Origin: Devosia epidermidihirudinis
Lineage (GTDB): Bacteria; Pseudomonadota; Alphaproteobacteria; Rhizobiales; Devosiaceae
Assembly (NCBI RefSeq): GCF_000971295.1
Contig: NZ_LANJ01000011.1
Coordinates: 372,001-436,000 of the forward strand
DNA: 64,000 nt
Direction of reading: 5' to 3'
Below are positions 1 through 7,035 of the stretch, one piece after another (the first letter of the stretch is position 1; every line of letters starts with the position of its first letter). Both the position numbers and the translations under genes were made by a program. Below the pieces are notes generated by a model that was not told where the DNA came from, did no database searches, and worked only from the letters and a program-made list of their open reading frames with translations.

Positions 1-466
1 AGTTTCGCGATCCGTTAGCGGACCACCCATGGGGATGGCACGGGGCGATTGCATGATGGCGGCATAACCACCGTAGTCGTCATATGTCGGCCTGCGCAGG
101 ATGAGGCGAGGCGTGTTGAGAGCAAAATCTTCAGATTGGGTTGTTCGCATAGTCAAACGGAGCACCGGCGCCAGAAAAAACAGAGTGAACGGATCTGGCT
201 AGCAGAAGCATGGGCAACCTCACCCTCCCGCTAACACGATCGACACTATAGGCATCAAGTTCCGGATGAGAAACCTTCTCGGCCTAGGGCCCTAATCAGC
301 TCAGAACTGTGCTGATTGAACTGATGCATTTTCCGCATGAGTTGAAACGGGTTCGAGCGGGCGATCATTGGCTACGGGACCGGGAATTGTTCGCCGCGCT
401 CGATGGGGTTGAGCCATAATGAAAGCCTGACACTAATGTCGAGGCAGATAAACAGCGAATAGTGTC
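1..466. other. no convincing gene
   Basis: No open frame here looks convincingly coding. The best short candidate is a GTG-started 36-codon frame at 309-419 on the plus strand, with no clear ribosome binding site and no recognisable product. The stretch may hold the downstream flank of the leftward rexB-like gene, but I see no clear terminator. Confidence 0.4.
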
Positions 467-898
467 TCAAACCTTCTTTAACAACTTAAAAGAAATCCTT
501 GATACCCGAACAAATAGCGACACGGTACAAGTTGAAATCAGCACCCAAACCACATTGTAAATCCAAGGAGTTCCAGAATTACTCACCACAAAAAATCCAA
601 TAATTGAGTAACATAGCAGTGTTACACCAATAATTGTGGCTTCGTGGACATATCTGAGCAGGTCTTCCTGATACCCCGCACTCCGTATTGTTTGAAAAAT
701 GGGCGACCCCGACACGCTGAGGATGATTGCATTCATCGTCGCGAGAAATCCAACAAACACCGCGGCGGCCGTGCCGGTGGCAGCTAACAGGCTGCTAGGG
801 TCCCCAGGGAATTTTGCGCCCCCAACGAACTGCCATGCCAACGTCGCAACGATTGCGATGCCATACGGCAGGTAGCGCTCCACACTGAGACTATTCAT
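467..898 (-). CDS. RexB-like four-helix membrane protein
   Basis: Encodes 143 residues with four hydrophobic segments at about 9-26, 37-62, 87-106 and 112-130, and a short basic C-terminus (RVSRISFKLLKKV). Length and topology match lambda RexB (144 residues, four helices), the inner-membrane ion channel that de-energises an infected cell. A loop motif, IRSAGY before helix 3, resembles IREYGY at the same place in RexB. The start at 898 is chosen because it forms an ATGA overlap with the stop of the upstream gene, so translation is probably coupled. Homology to RexB is my inference from recalled sequence; a generic phage membrane protein is the alternative. Confidence 0.6.
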   Translation of the reverse strand: MNSLSVERYLPYGIAIVATLAWQFVGGAKFPGDPSSLLAATGTAAAVFVGFLATMNAIILSVSGSPIFQTIRSAGYQEDLLRYVHEATIIGVTLLCYSIIGFFVVSNSGTPWIYNVVWVLISTCTVSLFVRVSRISFKLLKKV

Positions 899-1794
899 GG
901 GGCGACGGGCAGTGCGCCGGTCGTCAGCCATCCGTCCAATATTCTTTCCATTGCTCCCCACCTGTCCGTTCTTGTGTACCGACGTCCCCGTCCCGTGGTC
1001 ACCAGAGCTTCCGACGACAGACGCTCCTGAACCAGATCTACTGCCTCCAGTCTTGTACCTTCATCCTGTTTGCCTTTGACGTACCCGCCCTGAACCATGG
1101 CCCCTAAACCATGGAGATCATCTATTATTTGCATAGCGCCAGAGCGCCCAAGCTGCCCACCGGCCTCCCTAGAAGCTCTCATCGAGATTTTGATGGTATC
1201 TATCCCCGATGGCAAGGGTGCGTCCAAGATGTCAGAAAGGCTGCGCCCCATGGCCCGATCTGATGCACGGGCGCCGGGTACACTAACCTCAAATTCCAGC
1301 TCTTTGATAATCCCAAACCGAGCCAAGCGACTGTATGCATCCGGCTTCAGCACCGCACCGAATGAAAAGCCCGCACGATCTATAGTAGCCTCCCCGGGAA
1401 GGGCTTGTCGTACCCCGCCTAAACTAAGATCGGCTGCAATCAGATACTGGGCAACTCGTGCAACGCGAGGCCCAGCATGATTATATTGAAGCGCTAGATA
1501 GCCGGAAGGAGGGTGATAGACAAAACCGGTATCTTCACCAAATGCCTCCCCATCCTCGAGTTCGATTTCCGTCAATGGTCCATTAGCGGACATTTTACCT
1601 GGGCCGTGCCCCACACGAGCCGCTGCAAAATCCGCAAAAACGAAAGCCCCGTCTGACGTTGTGTGTTCGAGTCTGAGACCCACCGAACTTGCGTCGAATA
1701 CCCTTTGCTCCAAAGGACGCAGGTTCAATTCTGCGAGCATTTGCTCAAGCGAGCGTGGGCCGCGTTGAACAACGCGATAGGCGTAAACCTTCAA
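895..1794 (-). CDS. RexA-like intracellular sensor protein
   Basis: A soluble protein of about 299 residues, coupled to the membrane protein downstream. The pair has the order and sizes of lambda rexA-rexB, where RexA senses phage replication/recombination intermediates and triggers RexB. Local patterns agree with RexA as I recall it: an acidic stretch LEDGEAFGED followed by an aromatic strand and GYLAL, then a helix ending YLIAAD, and later a strand ELEFEVSVPG preceding a DTIKISM strand. A TTG at 1794 is preferred as the start because GGGGGAAG lies six bases upstream; an in-frame TTG at 1821 is the alternative. Overall identity is low, so this is architecture-based. Confidence 0.55.
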   Translation of the reverse strand: MKVYAYRVVQRGPRSLEQMLAELNLRPLEQRVFDASSVGLRLEHTTSDGAFVFADFAAARVGHGPGKMSANGPLTEIELEDGEAFGEDTGFVYHPPSGYLALQYNHAGPRVARVAQYLIAADLSLGGVRQALPGEATIDRAGFSFGAVLKPDAYSRLARFGIIKELEFEVSVPGARASDRAMGRSLSDILDAPLPSGIDTIKISMRASREAGGQLGRSGAMQIIDDLHGLGAMVQGGYVKGKQDEGTRLEAVDLVQERLSSEALVTTGRGRRYTRTDRWGAMERILDGWLTTGALPVAP

Positions 1795-2077
1795 AATCTT
1801 CCCCCTTTTTTTGGGGGACAATAGATTTGTTCTAGTATTTTCGCCAGCCCGCGGATTCGTCCCATTCTATAGGGGGGAAAAACAACAAAGAGAGAGAGAT
1901 CGAGCTCCCTTAGCCTGCAAACAACTGGCGTCCTGACGAGCTTGGGCAAGGTCTCGCCGCCCCCCCCAACAATGCATGCCCCTATTGGGGGAATTGGCCT
2001 GCTTGCCGAGGATGTGCGCTGTATGCACGCCCTTGGGAAACAGGCCGAGCGCCGTAGCGCCCGACCATTTTAACGTG
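1795..2077. promoter_or_regulatory. upstream region of the rexA-like gene
   Basis: About 280 bases without a convincing gene. Read on the minus strand it contains a TATAGAAT -10-like box near 1865-1872 and, just before the rexA-like start, a C5-A7-G5 inverted repeat (1801-1817) whose G arm is the ribosome binding site. The frames crossing this stretch have no plausible product. Confidence 0.4.
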
Positions 2078-2386
2078 TCAGCCCAGATGTCGGCCCGGGT
2101 CGAAGTGCAGGCGTGGGCCAGCAAAGTCGAGCGCAATCAAAAGGCGGCTGCGGGAAGGACCAGCGGCTTCGTCCTCGTCGCCGCCGGTAATCTGCGCATA
2201 GAACGCAGCATCAACGGCGATGACAGCGCAGGTCAGATCGGCAGTGGCCAGGGCGTGATCAAGGCTGGCAGGCTGGGTGAACTCGAGAGCACAGATGTCC
2301 GGCGCCGGATCGGCCATGGCCACTGGCGCCATGGCCAGCGAACAGAGCGCGATCAGAGCAGCACCAATGAACGCAGTGATGCGCAT
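2078..2386 (-). CDS. small secreted protein, unknown function
   Basis: 102 residues beginning with a clear signal peptide: basic MRI, a hydrophobic run to about residue 22, and an AMA cleavage site before DPAPDICALEF. The mature part has two cysteines (CALEF, TCAV). An AAAGGA ribosome binding site precedes the ATG. It stands alone between the terminator of the replication operon and the rexAB-like pair, where phages often carry lysogenic-conversion genes. Not recognised as a known family. Confidence 0.6.
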   Translation of the reverse strand: MRITAFIGAALIALCSLAMAPVAMADPAPDICALEFTQPASLDHALATADLTCAVIAVDAAFYAQITGGDEDEAAGPSRSRLLIALDFAGPRLHFDPGRHLG

Positions 2387-2419
2387 GGGCAGTCCTTTCG
2401 ATGTTGGAATTTAGTGCAC

Positions 2420-2442
2420 AAAAAAGCCCGCTCGTGGCGGGC
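2420..2442 (-). terminator. Rho-independent terminator of the leftward replication operon
   Basis: Read leftward, a six-base GC stem (2442-2437 with 2431-2426) and five-base loop are followed by six T residues. It lies about 60 bases past the stop of the last gene in the cro-replication operon. Confidence 0.85.
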
Positions 2443-2500
2443 CTGAATTTCGCGCGATATGCGCTAGCATATCGATTAGTGCCTGCTTCGTGCCCCGCTG

Positions 2501-3013
2501 TCAAGCAGCCCGCTTCATAGACAACTGGAAGTGGACTGCCAAATCATCGAGCGCCGCAAACAGCTCATCCTTGGCCCTGCCCCGAGCGCGCGCGCCCATT
2601 CCGCGATGCGTCAGACTTTGGTCATGGCAGACAACGCGCTCCACAAGCGCAGAGCGAAGCATGCCCAGGCATCGCACCGCTTGCTTGTAGGCTTCGAGCG
2701 CGTCGGCTGTACGTCCGGCCAGCGGGTCGCCGGACGGCCCCGACGTGTCCACCTTCACCGCCGCATAGTCGACAGCCCTTGCCCCGCCGATTTGCGCTCG
2801 TTCATATGTGTTGCGATACTTCGCGGCCGCCATGATCTGCATTTCACTGGCGCCCTTGAGCCTCGCCAGACCACCGATCAGCTCCGCCATGTTCATCTGG
2901 ACATAAACCTTGCCGACATTCGGACCCGATTTGACCTGCCGCTGGTGAAAATACTCGGCATCCGACATGGACGGATCCTGCACCAACCGATGCTCAACTA
3001 TTCGCCTTCCCAT
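2501..3013 (-). CDS. DUF6456-type phage protein
   Basis: 170 residues. The C-terminal two thirds match the DUF6456 pattern common in alphaproteobacteria: YRNTYERAQIGG, a long helix with a CLGMLRSALVERVVC core, and a terminal ALDDLAVHFQL helix. It is the last gene of the leftward replication operon and sits 27 bases after the RHH gene. The domain has no established biochemical role; its place suggests a late member of the early operon, perhaps a regulator. Confidence 0.7.
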   Translation of the reverse strand: MGRRIVEHRLVQDPSMSDAEYFHQRQVKSGPNVGKVYVQMNMAELIGGLARLKGASEMQIMAAAKYRNTYERAQIGGARAVDYAAVKVDTSGPSGDPLAGRTADALEAYKQAVRCLGMLRSALVERVVCHDQSLTHRGMGARARGRAKDELFAALDDLAVHFQLSMKRAA

Positions 3014-3040
3014 CTGTCTGCCCCTTCTGGTCTATCTGTA

Positions 3041-3283
3041 TTAGTCGGTGGTGGTGGTTAGGCGAGGAGGGATGAAGTCAGGGCCGACGAACTCAACCAA
3101 CCGCTGGTGGTCGCCTGACCAAGACATTGCCTCCCCATTCTTCAGGCGGTGTTGCACCAGTTGGTAAAGTCTCAGCGCCGAGCGCATCACGGCGGTCTTG
3201 CTCATCCCAAACTCTTCGGCAAAACCCTCAAGTACAGCCATCTCAGCGTTGGTCAGATTGAGGGTCATGGTCTTGTCGCTCAC
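3041..3283 (-). CDS. ribbon-helix-helix-like DNA-binding protein
   Basis: 80 residues. The N-terminal half reads as a beta strand (KTMTLNLT) followed by two helices with EEFGMSKTAVMRSALRLY, the usual pattern of RHH repressors. It starts at a GTG whose GTGA overlaps the stop of the 47-residue gene upstream. Probably a small transcriptional regulator within the replication operon; target unknown. Confidence 0.6.
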   Translation of the reverse strand: MSDKTMTLNLTNAEMAVLEGFAEEFGMSKTAVMRSALRLYQLVQHRLKNGEAMSWSGDHQRLVEFVGPDFIPPRLTTTTD

Positions 3284-3423
3284 CCTTCCCTATCCTTCTT
3301 GGCTGGGGAGTGGGGAGCCGGCTGCCACTCTTTGAGCCGCCGTCGGAAATCCTTGTCATCCTTGGATTCCGCGACGATCCGCCGGTATTCATCGATTGGG
3401 ATTTCCTGCCAGCTCCCCTTCAT
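3280..3423 (-). CDS. 47-residue phage protein, unknown
   Basis: A short gene (MKGSWQEIPIDEYRRI to EG) with many charged residues (SKDDKDFRRRLKEWQ). Support comes from position: its ATG overlaps the stop of the gene before it (ATGA at 3423-3420) and its stop overlaps the GTG start of the RHH gene (GTGA at 3283-3280), filling the interval exactly. No family recognised. Confidence 0.6.
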   Translation of the reverse strand: MKGSWQEIPIDEYRRIVAESKDDKDFRRRLKEWQPAPHSPAKKDREG

Positions 3424-3545
3424 TTTCTTGAGGCTCCTGTGGTCTGCGCCTTGATTTGCCTGCCACTTTTCAGGCGCGGGCCGAACGGGCTTCCGTACTT
3501 CAGCCCCGCGTGTGGGATTTTGCTGGTCAGGGTCTTTTCACTCAT
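3420..3545 (-). CDS. 41-residue basic phage protein, unknown
   Basis: A lysine/arginine-rich peptide beginning MSEKTLTSKIPHAGLKYG. Both ends are ATGA overlaps, with the 63-residue gene upstream and the 47-residue gene downstream. Function unknown; the charge would allow nucleic-acid binding, but that is speculation. Confidence 0.55.
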   Translation of the reverse strand: MSEKTLTSKIPHAGLKYGSPFGPRLKSGRQIKAQTTGASRK

Positions 3546-3733
3546 CTCGTGTTCCTTTCCTGCTCCTGCTGGCGGTCGTTTGCGACGAATTCTTGGTAGG
3601 CTGTGAGGGTCAGAATGATGCCATCGGCTATATCGACGGCGGCTTGTGTCTCTGGCTTGGTCTTGAGGAGTTCCCTGCCCTTGTCCCGGTGGCGCTCCAT
3701 GTAGGAAATCTGGGAGGAGAGAGGGACGATCAT
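3542..3733 (-). CDS. 63-residue phage protein, unknown
   Basis: Mostly helical and charged (MERHRDKGRELLKTK, then QQEQERNTR at the C-terminus). Coupled at both ends by ATGA overlaps in the replication operon. No recognised family. Confidence 0.55.
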   Translation of the reverse strand: MIVPLSSQISYMERHRDKGRELLKTKPETQAAVDIADGIILTLTAYQEFVANDRQQEQERNTR

Positions 3734-3957
3734 GCGGCTGCCCCGAATAGGTCGAGCTGGTCAGGAACGAGGCCTCCAATCGCCAACTGCATTTCCATCG
3801 GCTGTTTGGAAAGCCAGCGTTCCCAGCTAATGCCGGCGTGGTCGAAACATACGCCCAAGGCCCAATCCCTGTGTCCCGCGGCTTTGGCGCTTCGGCGACC
3901 CGCCTCGCACGCCGCACAGGCCTGATAGACGCCATACTCGTTGCAGATCGGGCTCAT
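3730..3957 (-). CDS. 75-residue phage protein, unknown
   Basis: Begins MSPICNEYGVYQACAACEAG and contains a CxxxxxxxxxCxxC cluster near the N-terminus, which could hold a metal, then a WERWLSKQPMEMQLA helix. Its ATG overlaps the stop of the replication protein gene (3957-3954), so it is expressed directly after the initiator. Not recognised. Confidence 0.55.
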   Translation of the reverse strand: MSPICNEYGVYQACAACEAGRRSAKAAGHRDWALGVCFDHAGISWERWLSKQPMEMQLAIGGLVPDQLDLFGAAA

Positions 3958-4871
3958 GCCGCATGCTCCCCAAGAGCAGCCTGAGCCTTCTCAAGCTCGG
4001 CGGGCGTGACGGTGGTGGTTCCCTTGGTGCCGAAATAGATCGGCTTACCGCGCAGCTTCTCGATGAACGGGATGAGCGGATCGCCATCGCGCAGAACCGG
4101 CAGACTTACGGCTGGGTTTGCCGCTGCGGACGCATCGAACGAGCGCCAAGCGCCTTCGCCAATCCACTTGTCGAGCGGCGGGGCAAACCGAAGGCTGTCC
4201 GACATCGATCGGTTGCGCTTGGCCTGCTCCGCTGTCCACCACACGCCGAAGGCAAGGGCTTTGGAATGAAGGGCCTGCTGGTCGGCTGGCGACAGTCGGC
4301 GCCAGGCGCGTTCGGCCTTGGCCTGGTTGTAGGTCGGGGAGCGCGGCATTGCTGCTTCGACCTGATCGAACAAATCGCCCGCCTCGCCCCCTTGGGGGTT
4401 AGGGGGGGCTTTCTTTCTATCTGTTTCTAGATATGTATCTGTCTCTTGGGCCGTCACATCGGCGTCACGTGACGGTCGCGTTACGTCACTGTCACGCTGA
4501 TTGTCACGGTCATCCGGTGAAACCGCAGCGTTAGCTGACTTTCGCTCGCGGTAACGGCGCTGTCTTTCGGCGGCGCTGTCACTCGAATACTGGCGGTCGC
4601 TCCACCGGACCACCACCCCGTTAGACAGGCGACCGAGGCTTTCCAGGCAAGCGAGTATGCCGACCAGATCAGCGTCATCGCACCGGAGAAAGTAAGCGGC
4701 TTCTCCGGCGTCGAATTCATATCGTCCATTGTCATTGATCTCCGATGCGCTTTCGAGAATGGCGCCCCAAACCCACACGACGCGCTCAACGGGCTGCTTG
4801 GCCTTTACGGCTACAGACACGAGCTTTTCGTCGCGCATCATGCCAGCGTAGTGGCGGAACCAGCGGCTCAT
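3954..4871 (-). CDS. phage replication initiator (lambda O-like layout)
   Basis: 305 residues in three parts: an N-terminal helical domain of about 120 residues (WFRHYAGMMRDEKL...) typical of phage replisome organisers; a polar, low-complexity linker at about 115-170; and a C-terminal region with AERAWRRLSPADQQAL and a W-rich segment probably used for partner contact. Early-phage proteins of this type bind iterons and load the host helicase. The linker DNA carries repeated GTCAC motifs next to an AT-rich run, as the origin does inside lambda gene O. Coupled by ATGA overlaps on both sides. No DnaB- or DnaC-like gene is nearby, so host helicase recruitment is expected. Confidence 0.7.
   Translation of the reverse strand: MSRWFRHYAGMMRDEKLVSVAVKAKQPVERVVWVWGAILESASEINDNGRYEFDAGEAAYFLRCDDADLVGILACLESLGRLSNGVVVRWSDRQYSSDSAAERQRRYRERKSANAAVSPDDRDNQRDSDVTRPSRDADVTAQETDTYLETDRKKAPPNPQGGEAGDLFDQVEAAMPRSPTYNQAKAERAWRRLSPADQQALHSKALAFGVWWTAEQAKRNRSMSDSLRFAPPLDKWIGEGAWRSFDASAAANPAVSLPVLRDGDPLIPFIEKLRGKPIYFGTKGTTTVTPAELEKAQAALGEHAA
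4409..4507. other. candidate phage replication origin
   Basis: Inside the initiator gene, five GTCAC motifs on the plus strand begin at 4453, 4464, 4485, 4491 and 4503, with an inverted GTGAC at 4469 that makes the palindrome CGTCACGTGACG. Directly beside them, 4409-4447 is a pyrimidine- and AT-rich run unlike the surrounding DNA. Iterons next to an AT-rich unwinding region, within the linker of the initiator gene, is the lambda ori arrangement. The function is inferred from layout only. Confidence 0.5.
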
Positions 4872-5368
4872 ATGCTGTGCCCTTCCAAATCAAAGCCCAT
4901 AAACTCGGCAGCAGTCAGCGCTCCCTTGCTCCTATTGCAGGACGCGCAAGCGACCAGAAGATTGCGCAGTTCATGCTTGCCGCCTCTCGACCACGGCATG
5001 TCGTGATCGATGTCGAACGGGCCTTCGGTGCGTCCGCAATATCGGCACTTTTCCCCGTCGCGTGCTCTGACCTGTCGCTTTAATTCCATAGGAATTGCTG
5101 GGCGGAACTGCGTAGTTGCCTTGCTGGTAGCGCGCTTGGCGCCCGCCCGACCCAGCAGATCAAGGATCACATCGCGGCTTTCGGCCCACTCTTCCTTCGA
5201 AAGGCGGGACATGCGCTGGATGAGCTTTTCGTCGGACGGCAGGCATCCTTCCCGCCAGTACGACATGATCAGGAGCATGTACGCGCCGTGCTCTGCAGCG
5301 GTAAGGTGCCCGGTGTCAGCAAGGTAGTTCTCAATATGAAGTGGCATCCATGCGCGGTTGCTGCTCAT
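4868..5368 (-). CDS. DUF1376-HNH fusion protein
   Basis: 166 residues. The first 75 match DUF1376 (MPLHIENYLADTGHL, HGAYMLLIMSYW), a replication-linked phage domain of unknown activity. The C-terminal half is an HNH nuclease: CRYCG zinc knuckle, DIDHDMPWSRGG, HELRNLLVACASCNRSKG with the second CxxC. All HNH residues appear intact. Placed just before the initiator with ATGA overlaps on both sides. A nicking role in replication is possible; the fusion itself is notable. Confidence 0.8.
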   Translation of the reverse strand: MSSNRAWMPLHIENYLADTGHLTAAEHGAYMLLIMSYWREGCLPSDEKLIQRMSRLSKEEWAESRDVILDLLGRAGAKRATSKATTQFRPAIPMELKRQVRARDGEKCRYCGRTEGPFDIDHDMPWSRGGKHELRNLLVACASCNRSKGALTAAEFMGFDLEGHSI

Positions 5369-5874
5369 TGGAAATACCCCATGCGCTCGGCGTGCTTACG
5401 AATGCTGTGCAGCACTGTTGTGTGGTCGCGGCCGCCCATGCGCCTACCAATTCCGCCCAAGGTCAGAAGCGTTTCTTTGCTCATGCGGTACATCGCCTCC
5501 TGACGGGCCAGAACGAGTGGCGGCGACCGTCTGGCGCTCAGCATCTCGACCGGCGTCAGGCTGTGCTTCGACGCGACCTGATGGATAATCTCTTGGGCAT
5601 GGCCCGGCTCTGGCTGGTCGGGGCGCTCCACGGACATGATGTCCAGCACATCGCGAACCCGCTGCTGGCTTTCCTGAGTGACCGGCACCATCGGCAGCGG
5701 CGGCTCTGGTTTCTTGAACAGCGGATGGCCCGGCAGGATGCGAACGGCAATCACCTGTCGTGGTGTTCTGCAGGAGAAGCTGGCCGCAGCGCGTAGGCGC
5801 GATCGAACAGCCGCATAGTGCTGGCGCTGACCGGCGAGCGATGAAAGGTCGGGCGTGGTGATGAGCATATTCAT
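5365..5874 (-). CDS. DnaA C-terminal domain-like DNA-binding protein
   Basis: 169 residues, no AAA+ ATPase domain. The last 80 residues resemble DnaA domain IV: ARQEAMYRMSKETLLTLGGIG followed by the signature GGRDHTTVLHSIRK, which in DnaA contacts the DnaA box. The N-terminal part is unrelated. Proteins of this kind in alphaproteobacterial phages may compete for or borrow DnaA boxes. The start at 5874 is chosen for its ATGA overlap with the gene before it. Confidence 0.75.
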   Translation of the reverse strand: MNMLITTPDLSSLAGQRQHYAAVRSRLRAAASFSCRTPRQVIAVRILPGHPLFKKPEPPLPMVPVTQESQQRVRDVLDIMSVERPDQPEPGHAQEIIHQVASKHSLTPVEMLSARRSPPLVLARQEAMYRMSKETLLTLGGIGRRMGGRDHTTVLHSIRKHAERMGYFQ

Positions 5875-6092
5875 GCCGCCACCCGCCACACGATGATCTG
5901 CGTGCCAGTGTCCTCGATGCCAGACACGGAGCCAGATGCGCGGACCTGATTGGCCACGCTCTCTTTGACGCTGGCGCCGGTCAGCCGCATGTTCCAGCGG
6001 GCGCGGCCATCGCTGATGGGCGTGCGCACCAAGGCATCACGCATGTACTCAAGGGCGTAGAGAACGTCTTTGACGGTGAGATCCTTAGCCAT
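5871..6092 (-). CDS. 73-residue phage protein, unknown
   Basis: Begins MAKDLTVKDVLYALEYMRDAL and ends with a beta-rich IEDTGTQIIVWRVAA. The chosen ATG overlaps the upstream gene by eight bases; a longer frame to 6173 has no supporting start. No recognised family. Confidence 0.55.
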   Translation of the reverse strand: MAKDLTVKDVLYALEYMRDALVRTPISDGRARWNMRLTGASVKESVANQVRASGSVSGIEDTGTQIIVWRVAA

Positions 6093-6549
6093 TGGCGGCC
6101 GCCTTTGGCTTCTTTGGTGCCATTCCCTTCTTAGCCTCGTAGCCAGCCGCCCTGAGGGCGACCTTGGCGTCATCGAAGCCGTGGGCAGGGATTGAGCAGA
6201 AAGGCACGCAGTCGCGCGTCATTGTGACAATCCCGAGGATGCCAGCGACCGCATCAACCTCGGGGCCGGTCAGCTCCAGATAGTCGCCTGTCGGGATGAA
6301 CTGCACATGCTTGCGCATGTTGCTTGGGGTGTAGTCTGGGAAGCGGATACCGAACTCGCGGCACCGGCCTTCGAGTGTGCTACGGGAACGTGCAAGCATG
6401 CGGCGGTCTGCGCACTGCTCAAGCGTCAAACCCTTCTCGGAAAGGCGGCGCAACAGGTCAGCGGTCAGCCCCTGGAATGATCCGACTCGCGGACCATTGG
6501 CGATGTCGTTGACGACGCCGGCGAACATGTCGAGCGTTTGAGGGTTCAT
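6085..6549 (-). CDS. 154-residue phage protein, unknown
   Basis: N-terminal part contains a helix-turn-helix-like stretch (LLRRLSEKGLTLEQCADRRMLARSRSTLEGRCREFGI) and the C-terminus is basic (KKGMAPKKPKAAANG). Possibly DNA-binding. Overlaps its upstream neighbour by ATGA and its downstream neighbour by eight bases. Family not recognised. Confidence 0.6.
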   Translation of the reverse strand: MNPQTLDMFAGVVNDIANGPRVGSFQGLTADLLRRLSEKGLTLEQCADRRMLARSRSTLEGRCREFGIRFPDYTPSNMRKHVQFIPTGDYLELTGPEVDAVAGILGIVTMTRDCVPFCSIPAHGFDDAKVALRAAGYEAKKGMAPKKPKAAANG

Positions 6550-6707
6550 GCGCGAATTCCCTTCAGTTCCTTGGCCTTGTTGACCCCGGCCACGAGAGCG
6601 GCAGTTGTCCGGGCCTTCTGGTTTCTGGCGTAGATGTGCTCCTCGGTGTCGCCCTTGCGATGCACCGGAGAGGTGACCTTCTGGAGAACAGTTTCGGAGA
6701 CAGCCAC
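6546..6707 (-). CDS. 53-residue basic phage protein, unknown
   Basis: Starts at a GTG (VAVSETVLQKVTSP...) with AGGAG seven bases upstream, inside the stop region of the previous gene. Rich in lysine and arginine. Its stop overlaps the next start as ATGA. Unknown function. Confidence 0.55.
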   Translation of the reverse strand: MAVSETVLQKVTSPVHRKGDTEEHIYARNQKARTTAALVAGVNKAKELKGIRA

Positions 6708-6711
6708 GGCC

Positions 6712-7017
6712 CTACTCCTGCGCTGGCAGGCCGTTGAGCCCGCCTTCGTAGAGACGCATGGTCGCTTCGATGTCCTCGATGTGCATGTTCAAGCCGGCCT
6801 CGACGGCCTCCGCTTGTCGGCGCAGCAGATCGCGGCGGGAAATGAGGTCGAACCGCTCGCTCTCCAGCTCCTTGAGGGCGAGGTCGATGCGGTCACGATG
6901 GGAGGCAAGGCGCTGCACTATGGGCGCGGACTGCTTGGATGCCTCGGCAATAGCGGCTTCGCTGGCCTCGATTTCGTCAGGTACGACTTTCAGAGATGCG
7001 GCCTTACGGTTGGTCAT
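6712..7017 (-). CDS. coiled-coil phage protein, unknown
   Basis: 101 residues, almost entirely helical, with heptad-like leucine/isoleucine spacing from about 30 to 90 (VQRLASHRDRIDLALKELE, then FDLISRRDLLRRQAEAVEAG). Likely an oligomer or adaptor in the replication module. No family recognised. Confidence 0.6.
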   Translation of the reverse strand: MTNRKAASLKVVPDEIEASEAAIAEASKQSAPIVQRLASHRDRIDLALKELESERFDLISRRDLLRRQAEAVEAGLNMHIEDIEATMRLYEGGLNGLPAQE

Positions 7018-7035
7018 TCGTCGTCTCCCTATGGG

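Noticed and set aside
49..234. 61-codon rightward frame near the window start
   Set aside because: No ribosome binding site, no recognisable composition, and no neighbouring gene overlap.
1867..2136. 89-codon leftward frame overlapping the secreted protein gene
   Set aside because: The overlapping frame 2078-2386 has a clear signal peptide and ribosome binding site; the 89-codon product looks random.
3420..3935. 171-codon leftward frame covering several small genes
   Set aside because: Three small genes joined by exact ATGA overlaps explain this stretch better; only the last 41 codons of this frame are kept.
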